A stretch of DNA of 64,000 nucleotides from Gelidibacter salicanalis (GTDB taxonomy: Bacteria; Bacteroidota; Bacteroidia; Flavobacteriales; Flavobacteriaceae): positions 62,001-126,000 of the forward strand of contig NZ_VORX01000002.1 in the NCBI RefSeq assembly GCF_007997285.1. Reading direction: 5' to 3'. Below are positions 9,045-18,449 of the stretch, piece by piece. A program made the position numbers and the translations under genes. The notes beneath the pieces are model-generated. The model saw nothing but the letters and a program-made list of their open reading frames with translations. It searched no databases and had not been told where the DNA came from. Position 1 is the first letter of the stretch, and each line of letters starts with the position of its first letter.

Positions 9045-9469
9045 AACACCTTTTCTACAGTTTAATTTTGGTCATGGTTTTGGGATGTAGTGGGATTGAT
9101 AAGCCCAAAAAACCTAAGAATTTAATCAGCAAGGATAAAATGTCAGAAATCATGTATGACTTGTATATGTTGAATGCTGCCAAGGGAATCAATCGAAAAA
9201 TATTAGAAGCTAACGGCATTATGCCCCTAGAGTACCTTTACAAAAAATACAGTATAGATAGTTTGCAATTTGCAGAAAGTAACACTTTCTACGCCTATGA
9301 TTCTAAAGCTTATTCCGCTATTATAGAGAAAGTCAAAAAGAATTTAGAGAAACATAAAGATCTTTACGAAACAATGAACCTGGCTGAACAGAAAACCAAA
9401 GATTCGATTAATCTGGCGAATAAGAAAGCCAAGGATACACTTAAGGTTAAAGAGCCGACTTTACCTTAA
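9041..9469 (+). CDS. DUF4296 lipoprotein
   Basis: This 142-residue protein begins with a lipoprotein signal (hydrophobic LILVMVLGC, lipid-attachment Cys at about residue 16), followed by a charged helical body with the DUF4296 core SKDKMSEIMYDLYMLNAAKG. The family is restricted to Bacteroidota and has no known function. It overlaps the dihydroorotase stop by 4 nt and is the last gene of that operon. Its own stop overlaps the 3' end of the convergent epimerase gene by 4 nt. The C-terminal third is lysine-rich and looks like a coiled coil. Confidence 0.8.
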   Translation: MKHLFYSLILVMVLGCSGIDKPKKPKNLISKDKMSEIMYDLYMLNAAKGINRKILEANGIMPLEYLYKKYSIDSLQFAESNTFYAYDSKAYSAIIEKVKKNLEKHKDLYETMNLAEQKTKDSINLANKKAKDTLKVKEPTLP

Positions 9470-10494
9470 GAAGTCGGTTTATTCAAATCGTCCAAATAGC
9501 GCATTGCGGTTTCTTTAATAGATATTTCCATAGGCTTAAACTCAAAACCCAGAGCGTTTTTCAATTTTGAAGCATCATATCTCGTAATATTCCGTGCACT
9601 TTTAGTCATATGTTTGGACAGTCTACGGCGTCTTCCGGTAAACAAACGGTGCAGCCAATCCAATCGCCAACCTACTGCCAGCATGGTATTTGTAGCCTTT
9701 TTTGACGGCGGTTTCACATTCAGTGCCAATGCCGTTTGCTGCAGGAATGCTTTAAATGATAAGTTTTCTGAAATGATAATAAACCTCTCATTTTTTATGT
9801 TGCTCTCCATCAGCAACAGCATCGCTTTTACCACATCATCCACATCTACATAACCAGTGACGCCGGTCGTAAAATAGGGCATGCCTTTATATACCTTGTT
9901 TATAAGGCTACTGCTGCCGCCGCTTTTCCAAAAACCTGGTCCTATAATGATTCCGGGGTTTAAGATTACGGCATCAACACCTTCTTGGGTGCCCCGCCAA
10001 ACTTCAATTTCAGCACCATATTTTGTGATGGCATAAATGCTGTTATCATCATCCTGATTCCAATGCGTTTCTTCAGTAATTAGTTGTTCCGAATTTTGAT
10101 GGTGGCCAATGGTAGCAATGGAGCTAACGTAACACAGTTTTTTAATCTGGTGAGAAATACAAAGGTTCACCACATTTGCAGTGCCTATAATATTAATTTT
10201 GCGGAGTTGAGGATATTTGTCAGGTTCAAAACTTACAAATGCGGCACAGTGGTATACATAATCCACATTTTTAAAAGCCTCTTCTAAAGCCGGAACGTCA
10301 GTGATGTCCGCTTCAATCCAATCAATCCTTTGGTAATACGATGCAACATCATCAGTGTAATATGAAAATACTTTTTTTACCAGGGCTAATTTCTCTTCCC
10401 TTCTGTAAATCGCTTTTACAGTGGCATTGGTTTCCAGTAATTTAAAAAGCAAATGTGAACCCACTAAACCTGTACCTCCTGTAACTAATATCAT
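9466..10494 (-). CDS. NAD-dependent epimerase/dehydratase family protein
   Basis: This 342-residue extended short-chain dehydrogenase starts with the GGTGLVGSHLL nucleotide-binding loop and has the catalytic YAITKYGAE motif (YxxxK) near the middle, with VSSIATIGH carrying the catalytic Ser/Thr. The family modifies nucleotide sugars, flavonoids or sterols; the closest feel is the dihydroflavonol-reductase-like group. The substrate cannot be assigned. The gene lies alone between DUF4296 (convergent) and tyrS (divergent). Confidence 0.82.
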   Translation of the reverse strand: MILVTGGTGLVGSHLLFKLLETNATVKAIYRREEKLALVKKVFSYYTDDVASYYQRIDWIEADITDVPALEEAFKNVDYVYHCAAFVSFEPDKYPQLRKINIIGTANVVNLCISHQIKKLCYVSSIATIGHHQNSEQLITEETHWNQDDDNSIYAITKYGAEIEVWRGTQEGVDAVILNPGIIIGPGFWKSGGSSSLINKVYKGMPYFTTGVTGYVDVDDVVKAMLLLMESNIKNERFIIISENLSFKAFLQQTALALNVKPPSKKATNTMLAVGWRLDWLHRLFTGRRRRLSKHMTKSARNITRYDASKLKNALGFEFKPMEISIKETAMRYLDDLNKPTS

Positions 10495-10547
10495 GTGACT
10501 AAATTAAAGAATTATTACATAATAATTCCTAATTCTCTAGTGATGTT

Positions 10548-10555
10548 TATCTTTG
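10548..10555 (+). promoter_or_regulatory. -7 promoter element of tyrS
   Basis: TATCTTTG matches TAnnTTTG exactly 32 nt before the tyrS start codon. A -33 TTG at the right distance is not seen. Confidence 0.5.
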
Positions 10556-10587
10556 CAGCCTAGATTAAAAATTAATAAAAAGAACAC

Positions 10588-11898
10588 ATGACAAATGCAT
10601 TTGTAGAAGATTTACGTTGGAGAGGAATGGTCCACGATATTATGCCCGGAACCGAAGAACAACTTAGTAAAGGGATGACAAGTGCTTATATTGGGTTTGA
10701 TCCTACTTCAGATTCTTTGCATATTGGGAGTTTAGTTCCTATTATTCTGTTAGTTCATTTAGAAAAAGCGGGTCATAAACCGTATGCGCTCGTTGGTGGT
10801 GCTACAGGAATGATTGGTGATCCTTCTGGTAAGAGCGATGAACGTAATTTGCTTGATGAAGTAGCATTGGCTAAAAATGTTGCAGGAATTAAATCAGTAT
10901 TGTCCCGATTCTTAAATTTTGATTCTACCGAAAAGAATGCACCACGGTTGGTGAATAATTATGATTGGATGAAAAATTTCTCTTTCATAGATTTCGCCAG
11001 AGATGTTGGTAAACGCATTACCGTTAACTACATGATGTCTAAAGACTCCGTAAAGAAACGGTTTTCAGGAGAAGAAGGGAGTGTTGGGATGTCTTTTACA
11101 GAATTTACTTATCAACTGATTCAAGGTTACGATTTTTACCATTTATACAAACATGAAAATGTCATCTTACAAATGGGTGGCAGTGACCAATGGGGAAACA
11201 TCACCACCGGAACTGAATTAGTAAGACGTATGAATGTTGGTGAAGAAGCAAAAGCTTATGCTATGACCTGCCCGTTAATTACAAAGGCTGATGGTTCAAA
11301 ATTCGGAAAAAGTGAAGGTGGCAATATTTGGTTAGATCCAGATAAAACATCAGTGTATAAATTCTACCAGTTTTGGTTGAATACAAGTGATGAAGATGCT
11401 GAAAAATACATTAAGATATTTACATTTTTAGATAAGGAGGCAATTGAGACCTTAATTGCTGAGCATCAAGATGCACCACACTTACGTAATTTACAAAAGC
11501 GTTTAGCTGAAGAAGTGACCACGTTTGTGCACTCAAAAGACGATTTTGAAAATGCTGAACGCGCCTCTAATATTTTATTTAGTAGCAGTTTTAAGCAAGA
11601 TATAAAGACCTTAAACGAAACCATGTTTCTAGAGGTTTTTGAAGGGGTGCCACTTGCTGAAATTTCTAAGTCAGAATTTGAAGAAGGAGTTGACATGATT
11701 GCGGCGCTTGCTGCCAAAACCAATTTCCTAAATTCTAATGGTGAAGCCCGTCGTGCGTTAAAGGAGAATTCAATTTCAGTGAATAAGGAAAAAGTGGGAG
11801 AAGACCATATTCTATCTGCTGACGATCTTATAAATGGTAAATACATCATTTTAAATAAGGGCAAAAAAAACACTTACATTATTAAAGTAACGGCTTAA
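10588..11898 (+). CDS. tyrS: Tyrosine--tRNA ligase
   Basis: This 436-residue class I synthetase charges tRNA-Tyr. The HIGH motif is HIGS at about residues 48-51 and the KMSKS motif is KFGKS at about 238-242. The tyrosine-binding strand has [15 protein letters not shown], and the C-terminus (about 370-436) is an S4-like RNA-binding domain. The length is that of the long bacterial TyrRS. It has its own promoter element and faces a LuxE-like gene, with a strong hairpin between the two. Confidence 0.97.
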   Translation: MTNAFVEDLRWRGMVHDIMPGTEEQLSKGMTSAYIGFDPTSDSLHIGSLVPIILLVHLEKAGHKPYALVGGATGMIGDPSGKSDERNLLDEVALAKNVAGIKSVLSRFLNFDSTEKNAPRLVNNYDWMKNFSFIDFARDVGKRITVNYMMSKDSVKKRFSGEEGSVGMSFTEFTYQLIQGYDFYHLYKHENVILQMGGSDQWGNITTGTELVRRMNVGEEAKAYAMTCPLITKADGSKFGKSEGGNIWLDPDKTSVYKFYQFWLNTSDEDAEKYIKIFTFLDKEAIETLIAEHQDAPHLRNLQKRLAEEVTTFVHSKDDFENAERASNILFSSSFKQDIKTLNETMFLEVFEGVPLAEISKSEFEEGVDMIAALAAKTNFLNSNGEARRALKENSISVNKEKVGEDHILSADDLINGKYIILNKGKKNTYIIKVTA

Positions 11899-11947
11899 TT
11901 ACAATCAGCTAGCGCATTCAAATCGATTTTAAAAAGCTTCCAATAAA

Positions 11948-11981
11948 AAACGCCTGTCGAAGTAAACTTCGAACAGGCGTT
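11948..11981 (-). terminator. Terminator of the LuxE-like gene
   Basis: AACGCCTGTCGAAG and CTTCGAACAGGCGTT form a 14-bp stem with one bulged A and a TAAA loop. The T tract follows on the minus strand; on the plus strand an A tract follows, so it may be less effective for tyrS. Confidence 0.75.
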
Positions 11982-12119
11982 AAAAAAACCAACCAATCAA
12001 CTTAAAAACTTTTCTTCTTCAATTATAGAATACTTTTTCTGGTTTCCCAGAACGTCAGTTTTTTTAAGTATTGATTTAGTCGTCTGTACTTCAATAGCAT
12101 TACAGACTTTAACATACAT

Positions 12120-13091
12120 TTATAATACCATAAGGTTACATCCTCTAATGTCCGAATTATCGAAGCGTCCAATAATCTCAAATTGATTATCAGGTAATAC
12201 TTTGCCTAAATCTTGTGTGGCGATGAAGGCGCAAGCATTGATATTTGCCAAATCAATGACGTTTATGCCACCGGTCTTGTTTTTTGGGAGAATGGTCAAT
12301 GCATCTTCCGGGTCTCTGGTGATGATGCCCATCCATTTCGGGCATTCAAAAACGCCGTGACCTTTAGAATAGGCTTGGCTCAGCAATTCTGTCATCCCAT
12401 ATTCACTATGGATGGCGGATACGCCAAATCCTTGTTGTAAAATAGCGTGGAGCTCGGCTCTTACCAATTCTTTCCGGCGTCCTTTCATACCTCCGGTTTC
12501 CATTACAATGGTGTTTTTGAGTTGAAATTGATAGGCCTCCACAAGATCTAAAAGGGCGAATGAAACGCCAATAAGCAATACTTTCTGTCCTTGTGTATCT
12601 AAGGAAATCAAGACGTCTTTTAATTCTGCTAAATTGTCAAGATAAAATCCGCTTTCTGGATGTTGCGACTGTTTTATCATGTCATCAACCATATAAATTA
12701 GGGATGAACCTTCGCGTTCCAAATAGGAAGGCAACAGGGCTAACACCACGTAGTCTTCTATTGGTCCATAAAAATGGGAAAAAGCGCGCCTGAAACTCTC
12801 TTCGTATACGGAGAGGTTAGTAACCTGATGTTTACTAGTTAAGGTTCCTGTGGTTCCTGAGCTTGTAAAAATCCGTTCAATTGGAGCCACGCTGCTCAAG
12901 ACATCGTGAGATTTAAAGAATTGTATGGGCAAAAATGGAATATCCTCCAGTGTGGTCACCTCACTTGGGTGTTTATAGAGCAAATCACAAAACGATCGGT
13001 ATACTCGATTGTTTTCAAACTGATATCTGAACACTTCCAGACATGCGGAATCAAACTCAGCGGGTGTTTGAATATTAAAAATGGTCTCCAT
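12120..13091 (-). CDS. LuxE-like acyl-protein synthetase/acyl transferase
   Basis: This protein of about 323 residues (start placed at the second Met) matches the LuxE/PaaK adenylate-forming family. It shows IFTSSGTTGTLTSKH near residue 78 (the phosphate-binding signature) and the later HSEYGMTELLSQAYS and IGRFDNSDIRGCNLM segments. LuxE activates a fatty acid in bioluminescence, but the lux genes are not here. In Bacteroidota such single genes are common and may activate an acyl or aryl acid for another pathway. The substrate is unknown. It is followed by its own terminator. Confidence 0.8.
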   Translation of the reverse strand: METIFNIQTPAEFDSACLEVFRYQFENNRVYRSFCDLLYKHPSEVTTLEDIPFLPIQFFKSHDVLSSVAPIERIFTSSGTTGTLTSKHQVTNLSVYEESFRRAFSHFYGPIEDYVVLALLPSYLEREGSSLIYMVDDMIKQSQHPESGFYLDNLAELKDVLISLDTQGQKVLLIGVSFALLDLVEAYQFQLKNTIVMETGGMKGRRKELVRAELHAILQQGFGVSAIHSEYGMTELLSQAYSKGHGVFECPKWMGIITRDPEDALTILPKNKTGGINVIDLANINACAFIATQDLGKVLPDNQFEIIGRFDNSDIRGCNLMVL

Positions 13092-13119
13092 CCTAATCAT
13101 GCTGCAAAAATATAGAAAA

Positions 13120-13156
13120 TAAAAAAAGCGCTACTTAAATAAAGTAACGCTTTTCC
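13120..13156 (-). terminator. Hairpin terminator after the T9SS mini-protein
   Basis: GCGCTACTT and AAGTAACGC pair with one mismatch, and the minus strand continues into a T-rich run, which fits termination of the gene at 13177-13512. Confidence 0.6.
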
Positions 13157-13176
13157 AATATTATCGGTAGGAATGC

Positions 13177-13512
13177 TTAACGCACCACTAATTTTCGTGT
13201 AGCAGAGTTAGTGCCTTCCTGAATTTTTAAAATGTAAATGCCTGGAGTGAGTCTGGAAATATTCAGTTCCTTGCCAAACAGTGTATTGGAGACTATCTTT
13301 TTGCCTAAAACATCATAAATTTCCACCAGTTTGCTCAAGTTTTGCTTTGTGGTAATATAGATTTTGCCATTGCTGACCGGATTTGGATAAATCACCAAGT
13401 CTATTATTTCATTTGAAGTGACTATTTTAGACGGCAGCGATTGGGCTGAAACAGTTGCTCCAAATCCAAGGCTTAATGTCAAAACAAGAATAAAAAGGTA
13501 GTTTTTCATCAC
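13177..13512 (-). CDS. Minimal T9SS type A sorting-domain protein
   Basis: This 111-residue protein has a signal peptide (cleavage near VSAQS, residue 23-24) followed almost at once by a type A T9SS C-terminal sorting domain: IDLVIYPNPVSNGKIYI, LVEIYDVLGKKI, LTPGIYILKI and RKLVVR. Sorting domains normally sit at the end of large cargo, yet here the passenger is only about 15 residues. It would be exported by Sec and then T9SS to the cell surface. It may be a real tiny surface protein or the remains of a larger one. No broken upstream frame was found before its start. Confidence 0.82.
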   Translation of the reverse strand: MMKNYLFILVLTLSLGFGATVSAQSLPSKIVTSNEIIDLVIYPNPVSNGKIYITTKQNLSKLVEIYDVLGKKIVSNTLFGKELNISRLTPGIYILKIQEGTNSATRKLVVR

Positions 13513-13702
13513 ATAGAAATGTTTTTAATAAAAGTAATAAATTATTACAAAACCCGTACCAAAAACATATTAAACAATTTAAATTAGAAACTCGTGTGTC
13601 TACAGTATGTCTAGAGTGTATCCTCTGCGTTATGATACTGTTATGAATATCCTAGTTTTTTCATCTGTCTGTTAATAATCCTATCTTTACCATGTAAATA
13701 TT

Positions 13703-14395
13703 ATGATTCATATGAAGAAGAAGGACATAAAAATACTGTTGGTTGATGACGAGCCAGATATTTTAGAAATTATTGGTTACAATCTCTCCACGGAGGGGTA
13801 TCAAATAATTACCGCAGAAAATGGTGTCCAAGCTGTTAAAAAGGCTAAAAAGGAGCGTCCGCATCTCATTATTTTGGATGTGATGATGCCTGAAATGGAT
13901 GGCATTGAGGCCTGCGAGCAGATTCGGAAGATTCCAGAACTCAGCAATACCATCATTACATTTTTAACCGCAAGAGGAGAAGATTATTCACAGATGGCTG
14001 GTTTTGATGTTGGTGCTGATGATTATATTACCAAACCAATCAAACCAAAAGTGTTGACCAGTAAGGTGAAAGCGCTCTTGCGACGTGTGAAAGAAGAAGA
14101 AGATTCAGAAGCGATACTACAAATTGGCGGACTCATTATCAACCGTGAAGAGTATAAAATCACTAATAAAGGTGAGGAAATTGTGTTGCCCAGAAAAGAG
14201 TTCGAATTGTTATCTTTGTTAGCAACGAAGCCCAATAAGGTATTTAAACGCGAAGAAATCCTCGAGAAAGTTTGGGGGAATGAAGTCGTGGTGGGTGGAC
14301 GCACCATTGATGTGCACATCCGAAAGCTCCGAGAGAAAATTGGCGACGACTGCTTTAAAACTGTTAAAGGGGTGGGCTATAAGTTTGTAGACTAA
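13703..14395 (+). CDS. OmpR/PhoB-type response regulator
   Basis: This 230-residue protein has a receiver domain (residues about 8-125; acidic pair in VDDEPD, phosphoacceptor Asp59 in LDVMMPEMDG, TKP Lys) and a winged-helix DNA-binding domain (about 140-230, ending RKLREKIGDDCFKTVKGVGY). It is paired with the histidine kinase that starts on its last base (TAATG overlap). The pair resembles PhoB/PhoR, but no phosphate gene lies near. A second Met (13712) could be the start. A TATCTTTA box at 13682 may be its -7 element. Confidence 0.92.
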   Translation: MIHMKKKDIKILLVDDEPDILEIIGYNLSTEGYQIITAENGVQAVKKAKKERPHLIILDVMMPEMDGIEACEQIRKIPELSNTIITFLTARGEDYSQMAGFDVGADDYITKPIKPKVLTSKVKALLRRVKEEEDSEAILQIGGLIINREEYKITNKGEEIVLPRKEFELLSLLATKPNKVFKREEILEKVWGNEVVVGGRTIDVHIRKLREKIGDDCFKTVKGVGYKFVD

Positions 14396-15438
14396 TGAAA
14401 AAAGTCATCAAGAAATCTTACAAATTTGCGATTAAAACTGCATTTTACATCACCCTAGTCATCTCGGTGCTTATCGCAGCCGTGCTATTGGTGTCTAATG
14501 TGTTTCATGTTGGCATTGTATTAGGGTTTTCGGCATTTTGTTACATCACATCCTTTTTAATTATCCAATACCGGGTAGAACGGTTTATTTACAGACGCGT
14601 AAAGAAAATTTATGACGATTTGACACTGCTGGAGTCGGCCTCTTTGAGAAGACAACCCATCACTACAGATATGGCTACCCTAACCCAAGAGATTGACAAG
14701 TTTGCCAAAGATAAAAAGCTCGAAATTGAAACCCTTAAGGTGCGGGAAGAATACCGCAAGGAGTTTATAGGAAATGTCTCCCACGAATTGAAAACGCCAT
14801 TATTTACCGTACAAGGTTATGTATTGACCTTGTTGGATGGGGCGATGAACAACGAGAAACTACGAGAACAATATTTAGAGAGAGCCAATAAAGGTGTGGA
14901 GCGTTTAATTTATATCGTTCAAGATTTAGATATGATTACCAAGTTGGAAGTAGGTGATTTAAGTTTGAATATTGAAACTTTTGATATTGTAGAGTTGGTG
15001 GCCAGTGTGTTTGATTTATTGGAAATGAAGTCGGCAAAGAAAAAAATCACTTTAACTTTTGACATGTTTTATGCTGATCCCATTATGGTGAAAGCCGATA
15101 AAGAACGCATCCGCCAAGTGTTGACCAATCTTGTGGTCAATTCCATTAAATACGGTCGGATTAAGGGGACTACTGAAATCAGCATCGAAAATTTAATAAA
15201 AAATAAGGTGATTGTGAGGGTTACAGATAATGGCGAAGGCATTGCAAAAGCTAATATTCCACGGCTTTTTGAGCGTTTTTACCGCATAGATAAAAGCGGG
15301 TCACGCAAGGAAGGTGGTTCAGGTTTGGGCTTAGCGATCGTGAAACACATCATTGAGGCCCACGATGAAAAAATTTATATTGAAAGTGAATTGAGCGTGG
15401 GAAGTGAATTTTCATTTACGCTCGAAAAGGCGAAATAA
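14395..15438 (+). CDS. PhoR-like sensor histidine kinase
   Basis: This 347-residue kinase has two N-terminal transmembrane helices (about residues 12-34 and 38-58), a short linker, a HisKA domain with His130 in GNVSHELKTPL, and a HATPase domain with the N box VLTNLVVNSIKYG, the G1 box VTDNGEGIA and the G2 box GGSGLGLAIVKH. There is almost no periplasmic loop, so it probably senses a membrane or partner-protein signal. It shares one base with its response regulator. Its last 27 nt overlap the convergent glycosyltransferase gene. Confidence 0.9.
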   Translation: MKKVIKKSYKFAIKTAFYITLVISVLIAAVLLVSNVFHVGIVLGFSAFCYITSFLIIQYRVERFIYRRVKKIYDDLTLLESASLRRQPITTDMATLTQEIDKFAKDKKLEIETLKVREEYRKEFIGNVSHELKTPLFTVQGYVLTLLDGAMNNEKLREQYLERANKGVERLIYIVQDLDMITKLEVGDLSLNIETFDIVELVASVFDLLEMKSAKKKITLTFDMFYADPIMVKADKERIRQVLTNLVVNSIKYGRIKGTTEISIENLIKNKVIVRVTDNGEGIAKANIPRLFERFYRIDKSGSRKEGGSGLGLAIVKHIIEAHDEKIYIESELSVGSEFSFTLEKAK

Positions 15439-16467
15439 TTCTGCAAAATTGGCTGTGTCATCCCTGCTTTTAAAACCTGCGTAGCGGTCTACTATTCCTA
15501 ATTTATCTAAGGTGAACTCTTCTTGGCGGCAAAATGCCGCATAGTTATGTTGCAGCATGAGTTGTGCTAAATACATCTGTTCTGGTTGGCCCGGTGTGGG
15601 AATAAAAAAGGCTTTCTTCTCCAACTTTGCCAAATCCATGATTGTGGTGTATCCAGAACGTGCGACTATTAATTTGCTTACGTTGAGAGAATGTTCAAGC
15701 ATGGGGGTCGTCATGTAATTGTAAATCGTGATATTTTTAATCGTGCGGCAAGTTTGTTCACTTTCTACAACGCCTCTCACAAAAAGAACTTTCCCATTAT
15801 ATTTTTCAAAGGCCGTGAGCAAAATCGTTTCTAAAATTTCACGTTGCGGTTCTGGTCCGGACAAAAGCACCATCACATCAAATTCATATGGAATGACTTG
15901 TTTCTCAAAACGGCTCAATGGCCCTAGGTAATGGATTTTAAAAATAGCGTTTTTAGCCTGTCCCATAATTCCGCTGAGCTGTGGCGCATCATTATAATCC
16001 GGAACCCAACACGCATCAAACTTCTTTATGATTCGCTGATGTAATCTCGTGCTGAGCCATGTGGTCGTGCCGCTTAAAACCTGCAATTGATGGGTTATAA
16101 ATACCGAAGGAAATCCTTTATGATACATCCCAAATCGGTTATCAGAAATAATCCCGTCAATGTGATGGGTTTTTACAATCGTTTCTAATGCGCGTTTTTC
16201 TGCACTGATGGCTTTTATGATTTTGGGTCCATCTAACAGGAGTTTCAGCTTTAAGAAATTTCCGTTTTTGGTATAGGTAATATTATAGCTTGGCAATTCG
16301 ATGGCCTCCAATTCTGGAAATTCTTTTTTTAAAAGGGCTAACGCGGCGCCATCGCTAGCCAGTATGGGCGTGTAATTACAGATTAAAAGTGACCTTATTA
16401 TTGGGATGCATCGTGTGGCGTGACCCAATCCCCAGTTGAGAGGTGCAATTAATATCTTTTGTTTCAT
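15412..16467 (-). CDS. MurG-like glycosyltransferase family protein
   Basis: This 351-residue protein begins ILIAPLNWGLGHATRCIPII, the glycine- and histidine-bearing N-terminal loop of GT28/GT1 (GT-B fold) enzymes. A C-terminal nucleotide-sugar site includes LIVARSGYTTIMDLAKL and PTPGQPEQMYLAQLM. The UDP-sugar-binding pattern resembles MurG and diacylglycerol glucosyltransferases, but it is not MurG itself. The acceptor is unknown; it may be a cell-envelope lipid. The 3' end overlaps the histidine kinase gene by 27 nt on the opposite strand. Confidence 0.78.
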   Translation of the reverse strand: MKQKILIAPLNWGLGHATRCIPIIRSLLICNYTPILASDGAALALLKKEFPELEAIELPSYNITYTKNGNFLKLKLLLDGPKIIKAISAEKRALETIVKTHHIDGIISDNRFGMYHKGFPSVFITHQLQVLSGTTTWLSTRLHQRIIKKFDACWVPDYNDAPQLSGIMGQAKNAIFKIHYLGPLSRFEKQVIPYEFDVMVLLSGPEPQREILETILLTAFEKYNGKVLFVRGVVESEQTCRTIKNITIYNYMTTPMLEHSLNVSKLIVARSGYTTIMDLAKLEKKAFFIPTPGQPEQMYLAQLMLQHNYAAFCRQEEFTLDKLGIVDRYAGFKSRDDTANFAELFRLFERK

Positions 16468-16608
16468 CTGCTACTAAGTCGGCAATCTTTTTCGAAATAC
16501 TGAGTTGTCAGGAAGGCAAAGAATCTTAAGCAATCTGAAATAAAATTTCCTTTGAAAACTTCTGATAACATTCAAAGATAAGAATATAATGTCTTCCATA
16601 TATTTCCT

Positions 16609-16616
16609 TAATTTTG
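16609..16616 (+). promoter_or_regulatory. -7 promoter element of trmB
   Basis: TAATTTTG matches TAnnTTTG and lies 77 nt before the trmB start, which leaves a 5' leader of about 70 nt. Confidence 0.45.
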
Positions 16617-16693
16617 CCAACTCTTAAAGAACGAGTGTTTTGAATAAAGTTCATGCTCGAAACCTTCAATAGAAAACCTGAAACAATTACAAA

Positions 16694-17368
16694 GTGGGAA
16701 GTAAAAATAAGCTCAAAAGATTTAGAGAAAATGAAACGTTTTCCAACGTTTATCAGCCAACACGAGATGAGTTGGTTACTAGTGAGTTTCCAATAAAAGG
16801 CAATTGGAATACAGATGTGTTTAAAAATGACCATCCGCTAGTGTTGGAACTTGGTTGTGGTAAGGGCGAGTATACTATTGAACTGGCCAAACGTTATCCT
16901 CATAAAAATTTCATCGGTATTGATATTAAAGGTGCACGATTTTGGAGAGGTGCAAAGACAGCGGTTGAAGACGGCATTCCTAATGCGGCCTTTTTAAGAA
17001 CGCAAATAGAGCTTATTGATCATGCTTTTGGCGAACATGAAGTGGATGAAATTTGGATTACCTTTCCAGATCCGCAAATAAAATACAAGCGAACGAAACA
17101 CCGTATGACCAATGCAGCGTTTTTAGAACGTTACAAATCCATCTTAAAACCTGAAGGTGTGGTGCATTTAAAAACGGACAGCGAATTTATGCATGGCTAC
17201 ACTTTAGGCTTGCTCCACGGGGCAGGGCACGAGGTGCTTTACGCCAATCACAATGTCTATAAGCAAGAAGGAAGCCCTGCTGAAGTTACTGAAATACAAA
17301 CCTATTATGAAGGTCAGTACTTAGAAAAGAATAAAGCAATTACCTATATTAGGTTTAAAATCAAATAA
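16694..17368 (+). CDS. trmB: tRNA (guanine-N7-)-methyltransferase
   Basis: This 224-residue enzyme adds the N7 methyl group to G46 of tRNA from S-adenosylmethionine. The SAM site LELGCGKGEYTIELA is at about residues 52-66, followed by IGIDIKGARFWRGA and the TrmB signature WITFPDPQIKYKRTKHRM. The start codon is GTG, chosen because the MGSKNKLKRFRENETF start is the usual one. LysE follows after 2 nt with a TTG start, so trmB, lysE and the ATL gene form one operon. Confidence 0.94.
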   Translation: MGSKNKLKRFRENETFSNVYQPTRDELVTSEFPIKGNWNTDVFKNDHPLVLELGCGKGEYTIELAKRYPHKNFIGIDIKGARFWRGAKTAVEDGIPNAAFLRTQIELIDHAFGEHEVDEIWITFPDPQIKYKRTKHRMTNAAFLERYKSILKPEGVVHLKTDSEFMHGYTLGLLHGAGHEVLYANHNVYKQEGSPAEVTEIQTYYEGQYLEKNKAITYIRFKIK

Positions 17369-17370
17369 TT

Positions 17371-18000
17371 TTGAATATTACTGTCATATTTATTCTCGGG
17401 ATGATCATCGCCCTTGTTGGTGTGATCCCTCCGGGATTACTGAATATGACTGCTGCAAAAATTAGTCTCAAAGAGGGTCATGTTAGAGGCATTATGTTTT
17501 CTATTGGTGTTTGTGTAATTGTTTTTGCTCAAACCTATATTGCCGCCATGTTTGCGCGGTATCTCACCTATCACCCAGATGTTGTCAAAGTGCTGCATCG
17601 GGTTGCATTGGTGATTTTTATACTGATTACGGTGTATTATTTACTGATTGCCAAAGCGACTTCCAAATCGGAAATTGATCGGGAATCCAAAAGTAAGCAT
17701 AGCCGATTTTTCCACGGTATGTTTCTTTCTGCCATCAATGTATTCCCAATTCCCTATCAAGCTTATATGACCATCACCCTAGCCTCATTTGGATGGCTGG
17801 AATTTAATACCGGAATGATTATTTCGTATGTTTTTGGAGCAGTATGCGGCACTTTTGTAATGTTGTATATGTACATTTTCTTCTTCGATAAAATCAAAAA
17901 TAAAAATTTGACCTCGCAACGGAATATGAACTACATTATCGGCTCCATCACGGGAATTATCGCCATTGTGACCTTAATCAATATTTTAAGGGAAATATGA
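17371..18000 (+). CDS. LysE family transporter
   Basis: This 209-residue protein has six hydrophobic helices, starting with LGMIIALVGVIPPGLLNMTAA, the LysE/RhtB exporter N-terminal motif (GxxPGP-like). The family exports amino acids, and the substrate is unknown. It starts with TTG two bases after trmB and overlaps the next gene by 4 nt (ATGA). The LysE and ATL pair is tightly coupled here, but I see no shared pathway. Confidence 0.82.
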   Translation: MNITVIFILGMIIALVGVIPPGLLNMTAAKISLKEGHVRGIMFSIGVCVIVFAQTYIAAMFARYLTYHPDVVKVLHRVALVIFILITVYYLLIAKATSKSEIDRESKSKHSRFFHGMFLSAINVFPIPYQAYMTITLASFGWLEFNTGMIISYVFGAVCGTFVMLYMYIFFFDKIKNKNLTSQRNMNYIIGSITGIIAIVTLINILREI

Positions 18001-18326
18001 AGCCGGAAACCCTAAACTTCTTTGATAAAGTTTATGCCGTAGCAAAGCAAATTCCTTTCGGACGCGTGACCAGCTATGGTGCCATTGCCAATTATTTAGG
18101 AGCAGCCAGAAGTGCGAGAATGGTAGGGTATGCCTTAATTGGTTCAGTCTCAAAGGATGTCCCTGCCCATCGTGTCGTAAATAGAAAAGGATTGTTGACC
18201 GGTAAACATCATTTTGAAGGTACAAATTTGATGCAGCAACTGTTAGAAAGTGAAGGGATTGTTGTAGAAGAAAATCAAGTGCAACAATTTGAGGCCGTAT
18301 TTTGGGATCCACGCAAAGAGTTATAG
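17997..18326 (+). CDS. Alkyltransferase-like protein (catalytic Cys absent)
   Basis: This 109-residue protein is the DNA-binding domain of the O6-alkylguanine-DNA alkyltransferase family. It has IPFGRVTSYGAIA, ARSARMVGYAL and LLTGKHHFEG. The active-site PCHR is PAHR (Ala57), so it cannot transfer an alkyl group to itself. Alkyltransferase-like proteins instead bind O6-alkylguanine and flag it for nucleotide excision repair. E. coli and yeast ATLs have Trp at this place; here it is Ala. It overlaps lysE by 4 nt. Confidence 0.9.
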   Translation: MKPETLNFFDKVYAVAKQIPFGRVTSYGAIANYLGAARSARMVGYALIGSVSKDVPAHRVVNRKGLLTGKHHFEGTNLMQQLLESEGIVVEENQVQQFEAVFWDPRKEL

Positions 18327-18449
18327 GAATTCAAGCTTCTGAATTTTAGTAGTGTAGTGTCGTGTCAGTTTAGATATAATCGATAGAATTCCTCAATCTT
18401 CCCATTGAAATCTTCGCGCTTCTAACTTCCTTCTTCCATCTATATTAAT

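Noticed and set aside
12120-13091. Bioluminescence locus
   Set aside because: The LuxE-like gene has no luxA, luxB, luxC or luxD beside it.
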